Source: Pandoraea anapnoica | GTDB lineage: Bacteria > Pseudomonadota > Gammaproteobacteria > Burkholderiales > Burkholderiaceae | Length of the DNA: 64,000 bases | Direction of reading: 5' to 3' | Assembly: GCF_902459765.1 (NCBI RefSeq) | Contig: NZ_CABPSP010000013.1 | Location: forward strand, 1 to 64,000 | Shown here: positions 18,676 to 26,913 of the stretch, in pieces | Position numbering within the stretch: position 1 is the first letter of the stretch | Layout: each line of letters opens with the position of its first letter | Notes under the pieces: model-generated | Told to the model about the DNA's origin: nothing | What the model saw: only the letters and a program-made list of their open reading frames with translations | The model's database searches: none | Position numbers and translations under genes: made by a program

Positions 18676-18681
18676 TACAAT
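18676..18681 (+). promoter_or_regulatory. Candidate -10 of the pyrC promoter
   Basis: TACAAT lies in the 204-base divergent region between the amidotransferase gene and pyrC. Transcription from it would leave a leader of about 140 bases before pyrC. The -35 element is weak. Confidence 0.4.
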
Positions 18682-18824
18682 ATGGGGTTACAGAAGCATA
18701 GCACCGGCCTCTGTGCACGTACATTCCCGCCCAGGCGGTCCGTCGCGTCGACGCGTCACTCGTTCGCACTTCGCAGCTACGGTCGCATTGGGCTAGACGT
18801 CCCTCCTGCCCCCGGAAAACGCCC

Positions 18825-19862
18825 ATGAGCACCGAACTGACTATCACCCGTCCCGATGACTGGCACTTGCACGTACGCGATGGCGACGTGCTCAAGAGCG
18901 TGCTGCCCGACAGCGCCCGCCAGTTCGGCCGCGCGATCATCATGCCGAACCTGAAGCCGCCGGTTACCACGACCGAACACGCGGCCGCGTATCGCGAGCG
19001 CATTCTCGCCGCACGCCCGGCTGGCAACACGTTCGAGCCGCTCATGACGCTGTACCTCACCGATAACACCCCGGCCGAGGAGATCCGTCGCGCGAAGGCA
19101 TCGGGCTTCGTCCACGGCGTGAAGCTTTATCCGGCCGGTGCAACGACGAATTCGGACGCCGGTGTGACCGATCTGGCCAAGTGCCGCGGCGCGCTCGAAG
19201 CCATGCAGGACGTCGGCATGCCGTTGCTCGTGCACGGTGAAGTGACGAGTTCGGACATCGACATCTTCGATCGTGAAAAGGTGTTCATCGATAAGGTGAT
19301 GTCGCCGCTACGTCGCGATTTTCCGGGACTGAAAGTCGTTTTCGAGCACATCACGACGCAGGACGCCGCCGAATACGTTGCGTCTGCCGAGGGCCCGATT
19401 GCCGCCACGATCACGCCGCACCATCTGCTTTACAACCGCAACGCCATCTTCACCGGCGGTATTCGTCCGCACTATTACTGCCTGCCGGTACTCAAGCGCG
19501 AGACGCATCGCGAAGCCCTCGTGAAGGCCGCCACATCGGGCAGCCCGCGCTTTTTCCTCGGTACCGACAGCGCGCCGCACGCCCGTGGCGTGAAGGAAGC
19601 CGCATGTGGCTGCGCCGGTTGCTACACGGCGCTGCACGCCGTGGAGCTTTACGCCGAGGCGTTCGACAAGGCGGGCGCACTCGATAAGTTCGAGGCGTTC
19701 GCGAGCTTCTACGGCCCGGACTTCTACGAACTGCCGCGTAATGCAGACAAGGTCACGCTGGTGCGCGAAGACTGGACGCTTCCGGCGGAACTGCCGATGG
19801 GCGATCAGACCGTCGTGCCGCTGCGTGGTGGTGAAGTCATCGGCTGGAAGTTCAAGGGCTGA
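18825..19862 (+). CDS. pyrC: Dihydroorotase PyrC
   Basis: A 345-residue zinc dihydroorotase that cyclises carbamoyl aspartate in pyrimidine synthesis. Metal ligands His14 and His16 lie in [10 protein letters not shown], Lys100 in [14 protein letters not shown] is the residue expected to be carboxylated, and the C-terminal ligand Asp lies in FLGTDSAPH. The family is the E. coli PyrC type rather than the longer PyrX/allantoinase-like type. It is followed 28 bases later by a DUF3025 gene on the same strand. Confidence 0.92.
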   Translation: MSTELTITRPDDWHLHVRDGDVLKSVLPDSARQFGRAIIMPNLKPPVTTTEHAAAYRERILAARPAGNTFEPLMTLYLTDNTPAEEIRRAKASGFVHGVKLYPAGATTNSDAGVTDLAKCRGALEAMQDVGMPLLVHGEVTSSDIDIFDREKVFIDKVMSPLRRDFPGLKVVFEHITTQDAAEYVASAEGPIAATITPHHLLYNRNAIFTGGIRPHYYCLPVLKRETHREALVKAATSGSPRFFLGTDSAPHARGVKEAACGCAGCYTALHAVELYAEAFDKAGALDKFEAFASFYGPDFYELPRNADKVTLVREDWTLPAELPMGDQTVVPLRGGEVIGWKFKG

Positions 19863-19890
19863 GGTCGGGCGGCGGTTGGCTGTCGTTTCG

Positions 19891-20763
19891 ATGATGTTGA
19901 TACATGAGCGCGTGTCGTCGAGTTTGCTAACGCCGGTGGGGCCGGTGGAGGCATCCGAACTGCCGGAAATCGACTGGCATGCGCCTTGGTTTAACGTCGT
20001 GGTGGTGCCAGGCCAGGTGGCGCTGGCTGACGACGACTGGCGCGATGCGCTGTCGTCGCTCGCCACGAACGCCGGTCTGGTCAGCGGGCAGGGACGGTCA
20101 CTTCACTTCGTCGCGCAGGACGATCTGCCCGCCGGTGTCGCCTATGAGGCGTTCATTGCGTCTACCGGTGGCGTGCCAACCCGCCGGAATCTCCATGACT
20201 TCTTCAATGCGCTTATCTGGCTGACGTTTCCGCGCGGCAAGGCGGCGCTCAATGCGCGTCAGGCGTCGGCCATTGCGGTTGACGGTGTGCAATCCACCCG
20301 AGGTGCGACACGCGACGCCGCAACGCTGTTCGACGAGAACGCCGTCGTTTTCGCTTGCAGCGATGCCACGCTTGGTGCGGCGTTGCGGGCGTTCGACTGG
20401 CAGACGTTGTTCGTGGCGCGTCGTGCCGACTGGGGGCGAGCTTGCGAAGTGCAGCCGTTCGGTCATGCCCTGCTGGAAAAGCTGGTCACGCCCTACAAGT
20501 CGGTGACCGCGCACGCGTGGATCGTCGACGTTCCCCAGACTTACTTCGAATGGCCGGACGCGCAACGGCGCGACTGGCTCGACGCGCAGATCGCCCCGAC
20601 GCTGGCATCTGCCTCCCTCACGACGCGTGATTTCTCGCCGCTGCCGGTGCTAGGTATCCCGGGCTGGTGGCCCGCGAACGATGATCCGGCGTTTTATCGG
20701 GACGTGTCCGTTTTCCGTCCCGGGCGCCGGGAGCGGGCGCAGCGTCGACATGGCACCCCGTGA
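19891..20763 (+). CDS. DUF3025 domain protein
   Basis: A 290-residue protein of unknown function. The segment IDWHAPWFNVV near the start and LHDFFNALIWLTFPRGKAAL near residue 110 are the conserved blocks of the DUF3025 family, found mainly in beta- and gammaproteobacteria. No signal peptide or membrane helix is seen. ATG 19891 is chosen; ATG 19894 is equally possible and earlier starts overlap pyrC. Its stop codon is part of the rnpB promoter. Co-transcription with pyrC is likely. Confidence 0.8.
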   Translation: MMLIHERVSSSLLTPVGPVEASELPEIDWHAPWFNVVVVPGQVALADDDWRDALSSLATNAGLVSGQGRSLHFVAQDDLPAGVAYEAFIASTGGVPTRRNLHDFFNALIWLTFPRGKAALNARQASAIAVDGVQSTRGATRDAATLFDENAVVFACSDATLGAALRAFDWQTLFVARRADWGRACEVQPFGHALLEKLVTPYKSVTAHAWIVDVPQTYFEWPDAQRRDWLDAQIAPTLASASLTTRDFSPLPVLGIPGWWPANDDPAFYRDVSVFRPGRRERAQRRHGTP

Positions 20764-20769
20764 TACACT
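20761..20769 (+). promoter_or_regulatory. Extended -10 promoter of rnpB overlapping a stop codon
   Basis: TGATACACT is an extended -10 element whose TGA is also the stop codon of the DUF3025 gene. The expected start point, seven bases downstream, coincides with the 5' end of the RNase P RNA. Confidence 0.65.
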
Positions 20770-20776
20770 TCGGCCC

Positions 20777-21186
<410 letters not shown>

Positions 21187-21202
21187 ATCCCAACAAAATG
21201 CG

Positions 21203-21227
21203 AAAGGCTCCCCTTGGGAGCCTTTTG
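21203..21227. terminator. Intrinsic terminator after rnpB
   Basis: AAAGGCTCCC and GGGAGCCTTTT form a short-loop hairpin with a T run. It sits between rnpB and the convergent OsmC-family gene. Confidence 0.85.
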
Positions 21228-21280
21228 TGTTTCAGCGCTTGCCGCCACCGCGTGTGCTGCGCCGTCGGCGAACGTTGCTG

Positions 21281-21703
21281 TCAGCCTTCCACGATCTCGA
21301 CGCTGTGCGTGAGCTCCGCCGTCTTTGCGAGCATGATCGACGCCGAGCAGTACTTGTCGTGCGAGAGCGTCACCGCACGCTCCACGGCGCTCGGGTTCAG
21401 ATTGCGGCCCGTCACGGTGAAGTGGAAGTGGATCTTCGTGAAGACCTTGGGGTCTTCGCTGGCACGCTCGGCCTTGAGCGTCACGCTGCAATCTTTGACG
21501 TCCGCGCGGCTCTTCTTGAGGATCATCACCACATCGTACGCCGTGCATCCGCCGGTGCCGACCAGCACCATCTCCATCGGACGCGGCGCGAGATTGTTGC
21601 CGCCGCCTTCCGGTGCGCCGTCCATCGCGACAATGTGTCCGCTACCCGTCTGTGCGACGAAGGACATGCCGCCCGGGCCCATCCAGCTAACCTTGCATTC
21701 CAT
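21281..21703 (-). CDS. OsmC/YhfA-family protein
   Basis: A 140-residue OsmC-fold protein, a family that reduces organic peroxides through two cysteines. Both family cysteine sites are visible, in VGTGGCTAYDVV and HDKYCSASIML. The start at 21703 gives MECKVSW, which fits the YhfA subgroup; an upstream in-frame start at 21778 adds basic residues without match. It is convergent with rnpB. Peroxide specificity is not established for the YhfA branch, so the activity is inferred. Confidence 0.85.
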   Translation of the reverse strand: MECKVSWMGPGGMSFVAQTGSGHIVAMDGAPEGGGNNLAPRPMEMVLVGTGGCTAYDVVMILKKSRADVKDCSVTLKAERASEDPKVFTKIHFHFTVTGRNLNPSAVERAVTLSHDKYCSASIMLAKTAELTHSVEIVEG

Positions 21704-22007
21704 ATTTCGAAACCCCGATAACCCATTCAAGCGAAAATTGTAGCGGCTTCCGAGAACCTGCGTACGACGCCGCCTCAAACCTGTGTGACCGCGAATCGCG
21801 CCTCAGGTTGTTGCATCGCAATACTGGCGCTTTTTTGATCGGGTTTTGAGGGGGATAAACCCTAAATTTAGGTTTTGCCCTCTAGAGAGTGACGCTAGGG
21901 AAGATGCGAAAATGTTCTATCTAGCTGATTTTTAATGATTTTTAGTGATGCCGCCTGTTTCTCGTGCGTTTCGCATTGTGGTGTCGCATTTCGCACTATA
22001 AATTTTC
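21704..22007. other. AT-rich non-coding stretch upstream of the small RNA
   Basis: No credible gene. It holds a near-palindrome AAACCCTAAATTTAGGTTTT near 21859-21877, T-rich tracts, and TTTCGCA direct repeats at 21969-21975 and 21989-21995, 20 bases apart and just upstream of the small-RNA -35. Part of it serves as the promoter of the minus-strand OsmC gene. Confidence 0.5.
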
Positions 22008-22036
22008 TTGCATCGCACCATACCGTTTGCTACACT
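22008..22036 (+). promoter_or_regulatory. Sigma70-type promoter of the candidate small RNA
   Basis: TTGCAT (22008-22013) and TACACT (22031-22036) are separated by exactly 17 bases, and the -10 is extended (TGCTACACT). No open reading frame with a ribosome site follows before the terminator at 22108-22140. Confidence 0.75.
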
Positions 22037-22042
22037 GCAGCC

Positions 22043-22138
22043 ATTGGTTGTTGTGCTTCACAGCAACGCTGCAAGTGTCTCCTCCACCCTCCTCCTTTGG
22101 TGGATTTAACCCGGACCCATTGAGGTTCGGGTTTTTTT
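22043..22138 (+). ncRNA. Candidate small RNA with an anti-Shine-Dalgarno loop
   Basis: About 96 nucleotides between a strong promoter and an intrinsic terminator. It can fold into a 5' hairpin (TTGTTGTG with CACAGCAA), a middle hairpin whose 6-base stem TCCACC (22083-22088)/GGTGGA (22099-22104) presents the loop CTCCTCCTTT, and the terminator hairpin. The loop contains CCUCCUUU, the same as the 3' tail of 16S rRNA, so it could bind ribosome binding sites. I recall a betaproteobacterial toxic small RNA family with an anti-SD motif that this may belong to, but cannot verify that here. The exact 5' end is estimated. Confidence 0.7.
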
Positions 22139-22140
22139 TT
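22108..22140 (+). terminator. Terminator of the candidate small RNA
   Basis: AACCCGGACC pairs with GGTTCGGGTT (one G-U pair) around CATTGA and is followed by nine T. It separates the small RNA from the rplM promoter. Confidence 0.9.
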
Positions 22141-22182
22141 GTGCTGCCGGAAACGTCGTTTACCGGCGGGGTGATTTTTCTG

Positions 22183-22188
22183 TATAAT
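22183..22188 (+). promoter_or_regulatory. -10 element of the rplM-rpsI promoter
   Basis: A consensus TATAAT lies about 155 bases before the rplM ATG; a weak TTTACC sits 18 bases upstream. The resulting leader of about 147 bases contains a CCTG/CAGG hairpin and might carry ribosomal-protein autoregulation, though no known site is recognised. Confidence 0.6.
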
Positions 22189-22341
22189 CAACGGCTTTTC
22201 CGGAAATGCCCACGGAAAAAGCATCAGGGAGAGCCTGCAAGCACAGGACTGCGCCATGTGACCTCGAGTCGCCAGGACGCGGCCGGCAGACAAGCAGGAA
22301 GTTGATGTTAATGGGGCAAACGCATTTTATTTGGATCGATC

Positions 22342-22770
22342 ATGAAGACGTTTTCCGCTAAGCCGGCAGAGGTGACGCGCGAATGGTTTGTGATTGACGC
22401 GACGGACAAAGTCCTCGGCCGTGTCGCCAGCGAAGTGGCACGCCGTCTGCGCGGCAAGCACAAACCTGAATTCACGCCGCACGTTGATACTGGTGACTAC
22501 ATCATCATCGTCAATGCTGCCAAGCTGAAAGTTACGGGCGCAAAGCAAACTGACAAGAAGTACTACCGTCACACCGGTTACCCGGGCGGTATCTACGAAA
22601 CCACGTTCGGCAAGATGCAAGAGCGCTTCCCGGGCCGTGCGCTCGAGAAGGCCGTGAAGGGCATGCTGCCGAAGGGTCCGCTGGGCTACGCGATGATCAA
22701 GAAGCTGAAGGTGTACGCCGACGGCAACCATCCGCACGAAGCGCAGCAACCGAAGTCGCTCGAGATCTAA
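22342..22770 (+). CDS. rplM: 50S ribosomal protein L13
   Basis: A 142-residue large-subunit ribosomal protein that binds 23S rRNA early in assembly. The family features [29 protein letters not shown] and [18 protein letters not shown] are all present. It is followed nine bases later by rpsI, the near-universal bacterial pairing. The ATG is preceded only by a weak ribosome site (TTGGA), and the long leader suggests translational control of the operon, which is inferred. Confidence 0.97.
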   Translation: MKTFSAKPAEVTREWFVIDATDKVLGRVASEVARRLRGKHKPEFTPHVDTGDYIIIVNAAKLKVTGAKQTDKKYYRHTGYPGGIYETTFGKMQERFPGRALEKAVKGMLPKGPLGYAMIKKLKVYADGNHPHEAQQPKSLEI

Positions 22771-22779
22771 GGGCCAGCC

Positions 22780-23175
22780 ATGTTCAAAAACGATTGGAAT
22801 TACGGCACCGGCCGTCGCAAGAGCGCAGTGGCTCGTGTGTTCATCAAGGCTGGCAAGGGCGATATCATCGTCAATGGCAAGCCGATCAAAGAGTACTTTG
22901 CTCGTGAAACGTCGCTGATGATCGTTCGTCAGCCGCTCGAGCTGACCAACCACGGCGAAACGTTCGACATCAAAGTCAACGTGTCGGGCGGCGGTGAAAC
23001 GGGTCAGGCTGGTGCGGTTCGTCACGGTATCACCCGCGCACTGATCGACTACGACGCGACGCTCAAGCCGACGCTGTCGACCGCAGGCTTCGTTACGCGC
23101 GATGCCCGTGAAGTCGAACGTAAGAAGGTTGGCTTCCACAAAGCCCGCCGTCGCAAGCAATTCTCGAAGCGTTAA
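22780..23175 (+). CDS. rpsI: 30S ribosomal protein S9
   Basis: A 131-residue small-subunit ribosomal protein. [15 protein letters not shown] begins the protein and the conserved basic tail ends in [17 protein letters not shown], whose terminal Lys-Arg reaches the P-site tRNA in known ribosome structures. It is the last gene of the rplM-rpsI operon, followed by an intrinsic terminator at 23219-23249. Confidence 0.97.
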   Translation: MFKNDWNYGTGRRKSAVARVFIKAGKGDIIVNGKPIKEYFARETSLMIVRQPLELTNHGETFDIKVNVSGGGETGQAGAVRHGITRALIDYDATLKPTLSTAGFVTRDAREVERKKVGFHKARRRKQFSKR

Positions 23176-23218
23176 TCGCCACGAGTGCTTGTGGGCATCC
23201 GCTTCGGTGGATGCAAGG

Positions 23219-23249
23219 AAAGGCCGCCTCGCGCGGCCTTTTTTCTTTT
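23219..23249 (+). terminator. Intrinsic terminator after rpsI
   Basis: AAAGGCCGC and GCGGCCTTT pair around a short loop and are followed by a run of T. It ends the ribosomal-protein operon. Confidence 0.88.
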
Positions 23250-23338
23250 GGCGATGCGCGAGATGCCGGGGACGTTACCGTCCCACAAGTGTCGTCGAAG
23301 CTTGATAGAATCGCGGTTCCGATTGAAAGGGGTAGGAC

Positions 23339-24382
23339 ATGGTCAAGGTAGGTATCGTAGGCGGCACCGGCTATACCGGTGTGGAGCTGCTCCGTTTGCT
23401 GGCGCAGCACCCGGAAGTGAAGTTGACGGCGATTACCTCGCGCAAGGAAGCGGGCACGCCGGTCGCCGATATGTATCCGAACCTGCGAGGCCGTGTCGAC
23501 CTGGCGTTTTGCACGCCTGACGACGCACGTCTGACGGATTGCGATGTGGTGTTCTTTGCGACGCCGCACGGCGTGGCGATGGCGCAGGCGCGCGAGTTGC
23601 TGGCCGCCGGGGTGCGCGTGATCGATCTGGCGGCGGATTTTCGTCTGAAGGACACCGCCACGTTCGAAAAGTGGTACGGCATGCCGCATTCGTGCCCGGA
23701 CATCCTCGAAGAAGCCGTCTACGGCCTGCCCGAGATCAACCGCGACAAGATCAAGAGCGCGCGCGTGATCGGCCTGCCGGGCTGCTATCCGACGTCCGTG
23801 CAGCTGGGCTATGCGCCGCTGTTCGCCGGTGGCCGCAAGCTGGTCGACCCGAAGCATCTGATCGCCGACGCCAAGTCCGGCGCGAGCGGCGCGGGTCGTA
23901 AGGGTGAAACGTCGCTCATCCTCGCGGAAACGGCTGACAACTTCAAAGCTTATGGCGTGAAAGGTCACCGCCACCACCCGGAAATCAAGCAGGGTCTCGA
24001 GGCGATTGCCGGTTACGACGTGGGTCTGACGTTCGTGCCGCATCTGTTGCCGACGATTCGCGGCATCCATTCGACGCTGTACGCGACGATCCTGCCCGAA
24101 GCGCGCGACACCGACTTCCAGGCGCTGTTCGAAACGTATTACGCCGGTGAGCCGTTCGTGGACGTGCTGCCGGCCGGCTCGATGCCGGAAACGCGTTGGG
24201 TGCGCGCGTCGAACTACGTGCGCATGGCCGTGCACCGTCCGAACGATGGAGATACGCTGGTGATCCTCGTCGTCGAAGACAATCTGGTCAAGGGCGCGTC
24301 CGGTCAGGGCGTGCAGTGTATGAACCTGATGTTCGGCCTGCCGGAGAACATGGGCCTGACCCATATTCCCGTACTGCCGTAA
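23339..24382 (+). CDS. argC: N-acetyl-gamma-glutamyl-phosphate reductase
   Basis: A 347-residue NADPH-dependent reductase, the third step of arginine synthesis. The N-terminal motif [17 protein letters not shown] binds the cofactor, Cys149 in [14 protein letters not shown] forms the thioester, and HRHHPEIKQ is a conserved later block. The length fits the type found in most proteobacteria. An extended -10-like TGATAGAAT lies at 23303-23311, giving a leader of only about 20 bases with AAAGGGG. The rpsI-argC-erpA order is usual in Burkholderiales. Confidence 0.94.
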   Translation: MVKVGIVGGTGYTGVELLRLLAQHPEVKLTAITSRKEAGTPVADMYPNLRGRVDLAFCTPDDARLTDCDVVFFATPHGVAMAQARELLAAGVRVIDLAADFRLKDTATFEKWYGMPHSCPDILEEAVYGLPEINRDKIKSARVIGLPGCYPTSVQLGYAPLFAGGRKLVDPKHLIADAKSGASGAGRKGETSLILAETADNFKAYGVKGHRHHPEIKQGLEAIAGYDVGLTFVPHLLPTIRGIHSTLYATILPEARDTDFQALFETYYAGEPFVDVLPAGSMPETRWVRASNYVRMAVHRPNDGDTLVILVVEDNLVKGASGQGVQCMNLMFGLPENMGLTHIPVLP

Positions 24383-24479
24383 CGGTATTTATCGTCACTA
24401 AGCGCTTGATTTTCCGGCGTTCGGCACGATTTGGGGAATAGGGCTAGAATGACATCAAACCGATTTATGGAGATTTGCG

Positions 24480-24845
24480 ATGAGCGCACTGCTTGAGGAC
24501 GCCGTCACGGAAATGCCCGCATTCCTGGTCTTTACCGACAGTGCTGCGGACAAGGTCAAGCAACTGATCGACGAAGAAGGCAACCCGGACCTGAAACTGC
24601 GCGTTTTCGTGCAAGGTGGCGGTTGCTCGGGCTTCCAGTATGGTTTCACCTTCGACGAAGATGTTAACGAAGACGATACCGTGCTCGACAAGAACGGCGT
24701 ATCGTTGCTGATCGACTCGATGAGCTATCAATACCTCGTCGGCGCCGAGATTGACTACAAGGAAGACATCAACGGCGCACAGTTCGTGATCAAGAACCCG
24801 AACGCATCCACGACGTGTGGCTGCGGTTCCTCGTTCTCGGTCTGA
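24480..24845 (+). CDS. erpA: Iron-sulfur cluster insertion protein ErpA
   Basis: A 121-residue A-type carrier that delivers iron-sulfur clusters to apoproteins. The three conserved cysteines are Cys49 in [11 protein letters not shown] and Cys113 and Cys115 in TTCGCGSSF at the C-terminus. Compared with IscA it has an N-terminal extension of about ten residues, as ErpA of beta-proteobacteria does. It is probably transcribed from its own promoter (TAGAAT near 24443) and ends at a terminator. Confidence 0.92.
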   Translation: MSALLEDAVTEMPAFLVFTDSAADKVKQLIDEEGNPDLKLRVFVQGGGCSGFQYGFTFDEDVNEDDTVLDKNGVSLLIDSMSYQYLVGAEIDYKEDINGAQFVIKNPNASTTCGCGSSFSV

Positions 24846-24910
24846 GCGACGCGACGGCTGCGAATCGATGAGACGACCGAAGGCCGTAGCATCGACCGTA
24901 GTGAGCGAGA

Positions 24911-24937
24911 AAGCCCCCTGAAAAGGGGGCTTTTTTT
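24911..24937. terminator. Bidirectional intrinsic terminator after erpA
   Basis: AAGCCCCCT and AGGGGGCTT pair around a GAAA tetraloop with seven T following. It separates erpA from the convergent PLP-enzyme gene. Confidence 0.9.
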
Positions 24938-24972
24938 ATGCGCTGTGCTGGTGTTCTTAACCCGCTGGGGCG

Positions 24973-26148
24973 CTATCCAGAGCTATCCAGCGCGTGGAAT
25001 ACGTCCTCTGTCAGATCGTCGATGTGTTCGATGCCGATGGCGTAGCGGACCAGGTCGTCCGGGATGTCATCACCGTCGGCACCCCGTATGCGCGTTCCGC
25101 CCCACATGGTGGCGACGTGGATCGCCAGAGAATTCACGCCCCCCAGACTCCCGGCCATTTGGGCGATCCGCAGGTTGGCGACGACGCGCCTGGCCGCATC
25201 GGCACCAGCCTTGACGCGAAATGTCAGCACGCCCCCGAATCCCTGCATTTGTCGACAGGCCAGCGCGAATTGCGGATGACTATCCAGCCCCGGGTATCTG
25301 ACGCCGCCAACGCGCGGATGCTCGATGAGGCTGCGCGCCAGTGAAAGTGCGTTCTGATTGACACGCGCCATTCGCAGCGCAAATGTGCGAATACCGCGCA
25401 GCAGCAGCCACGCATCCATTGGGGAGAGCACCGATCCGACCGTGACATGCGTGTGCCAAATGCGCTCCGCCAGCGCGTGACTCGTGCAGATGACGCCGCC
25501 AGTCAGGTCGTGATGTCCACCCAGATACTTGGTCGCGCTATGTACGACGATATCGATGCCCAGCGCGTGCGGCCGCTGATTCGCGGGCGACGCGAAGGTG
25601 TTGTCCGCGACGGTGAGAATGCCGTGCATTTTCGCCACTTGAGCGACGTGCGCGATATCCGTCAATTCGAGCAATGGATTCGCGGGGGATTCGAGCACGA
25701 TGACTTTCGTATTCTTTCGAATCGCTTTCTCGAAGGCCCGTGTATCCGTCTGGTCGACGAGCGAGAGTTCGACGCCAAATCGCTTCAATATGCTGTCCAG
25801 CAGGTTGGCGGTGCTCATGTAGTGTCGCCGCTGCGCGATCACGTGTTCGCCGGTGCTGAGCAGCGCGAGCAGCGTCGTAGTCAACGCCCCCATGCCGGAG
25901 CCGGTCACTAGCGCCGTTTCCGTGCCTTCAAGGGCGGCCATCACCGCTTTGACCCGCTCGTGTACCGGATTGCCGTAGCGCGTGTAATTCGCGGCGTGCT
26001 GCGGCATCGTCGACATTTCGATGAAGTCCTGTTCGTCCGACGCAGCGAAAACGGCGCTGTAATGGATCGCCGGTGCGACGCCCTTTTCGCGCGTGTTGTC
26101 CGAGATGCCGCGGTCGCCAACGATAGACGCTGTCTCGATGTGACGCAT
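24973..26148 (-). CDS. Cys/Met-metabolism PLP enzyme (trans-sulfuration family)
   Basis: A PLP-dependent lyase or synthase of the cystathionine gamma-synthase/methionine gamma-lyase family, 391 residues. The PLP Lys lies in VVHSATKYLGGH, the phosphate-binding Tyr-Arg in NYTRYGNPV, and VADNTFASP carries the Asp that contacts the PLP ring. At the substrate loop usually YGGT or YGCT it reads YMST, so it lacks the Cys of classical methionine gamma-lyase. ATG 26148 is preceded by AGGG; a GTG nine bases upstream is the alternative. It follows the SET-domain gene by ten bases and is surely co-transcribed with it. Substrate unknown. Confidence 0.82.
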   Translation of the reverse strand: MRHIETASIVGDRGISDNTREKGVAPAIHYSAVFAASDEQDFIEMSTMPQHAANYTRYGNPVHERVKAVMAALEGTETALVTGSGMGALTTTLLALLSTGEHVIAQRRHYMSTANLLDSILKRFGVELSLVDQTDTRAFEKAIRKNTKVIVLESPANPLLELTDIAHVAQVAKMHGILTVADNTFASPANQRPHALGIDIVVHSATKYLGGHHDLTGGVICTSHALAERIWHTHVTVGSVLSPMDAWLLLRGIRTFALRMARVNQNALSLARSLIEHPRVGGVRYPGLDSHPQFALACRQMQGFGGVLTFRVKAGADAARRVVANLRIAQMAGSLGGVNSLAIHVATMWGGTRIRGADGDDIPDDLVRYAIGIEHIDDLTEDVFHALDSSG

Positions 26149-26158
26149 ATAGGCCACC

Positions 26159-26662
26159 CTATGACTTGGCGGAAAGCGTCTTCCTGTTAGCGGTGACCTT
26201 GGCCAGGTACATCATTCCTTCGCGATTGGGAAGTTCTCTGAACCCGGTAATCCACTTGCGGCAACCGTCCGCACCGCATTCGCACTTGAACTGCCGTGCC
26301 AGCACGTCCTCGGTGGACGCATAGTCCATCGTGAGGAACTCCCCGGCCTCGATGTCGCGCAAAGCGAAAATCTCGAGACGCTTCATGTCCACCATCAGCG
26401 AGGGAGAGCAGGAATGCAGCAGCATGCCGGAGAAGTGCGGATCGTAAAGATGTGTCGTCTCGTTCACCTGCAACGTGTGCAACTTTCGCTGGCTACTGAG
26501 CAGCCCCGTGATGCGGCTGACCAACTGACCCCGAATGAACGGAACCAGCGTTCGCACGCCCTGACCCTCGCCGTCGCTATGTTGGCAGACTTCGAACTTC
26601 TTGGGAGACGGATAACTGTCCTCCAGTGTTTCGAATAGATAAGAAAAATGCATTTTTCCCAT
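26159..26662 (-). CDS. SET-domain protein (putative lysine methyltransferase)
   Basis: A 167-residue protein with the SET fold, which transfers methyl groups from S-adenosylmethionine to lysine. Visible signatures are LLHSCSPSLMV (the NHSC-type block), EFLTMDYASTE (the catalytic Tyr block) and a post-SET cysteine cluster CECGADGCRKWITG with an upstream Cys in FKCECG. The N-terminal part is short, without other domains. The gene is first of a two-gene operon with a sulfur-amino-acid PLP enzyme. Whether it modifies a protein or takes part in a small pathway with its neighbour is unknown. Confidence 0.78.
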   Translation of the reverse strand: MGKMHFSYLFETLEDSYPSPKKFEVCQHSDGEGQGVRTLVPFIRGQLVSRITGLLSSQRKLHTLQVNETTHLYDPHFSGMLLHSCSPSLMVDMKRLEIFALRDIEAGEFLTMDYASTEDVLARQFKCECGADGCRKWITGFRELPNREGMMYLAKVTANRKTLSAKS

Positions 26663-26913
26663 GATGAATGCCCCACTGAGATACGTCTGAAGAAGCGCGC
26701 CGAGGCGCGAAGTTGACGTCGTAACAGTGACACACGCTTAGGCAGATGAAGGTCGAATTGGGTGACTTTTGGGGGGCTGTCCCGTAGATCGCTGAGTCGT
26801 TGCAGGTGAGTGCGGACGTAATGCAGCGTCGCAGCGACGTCGGGGTGTCGCTGCGGAGTGAGGGGCTGGCAAGGCGGGTATTGCCGACATTGCGTCGGCG
26901 CGGGGCGAGCCGC
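26663..26913. other. Intergenic region between SET gene and anmK
   Basis: A 251-base region without a gene. It holds a perfect 9-base inverted repeat, CGCAGCGAC (26830-26838) and GTCGCTGCG (26847-26855), downstream of anmK; no T run follows on the minus strand. The part next to 26662 must contain the promoter of the SET operon. Confidence 0.45.

Noticed and set aside
26830-26855. Inverted repeat after anmK as an intrinsic terminator
   Set aside because: The 9-base stem is perfect, but no T run follows on the minus strand, so I list it only as part of the intergenic region.
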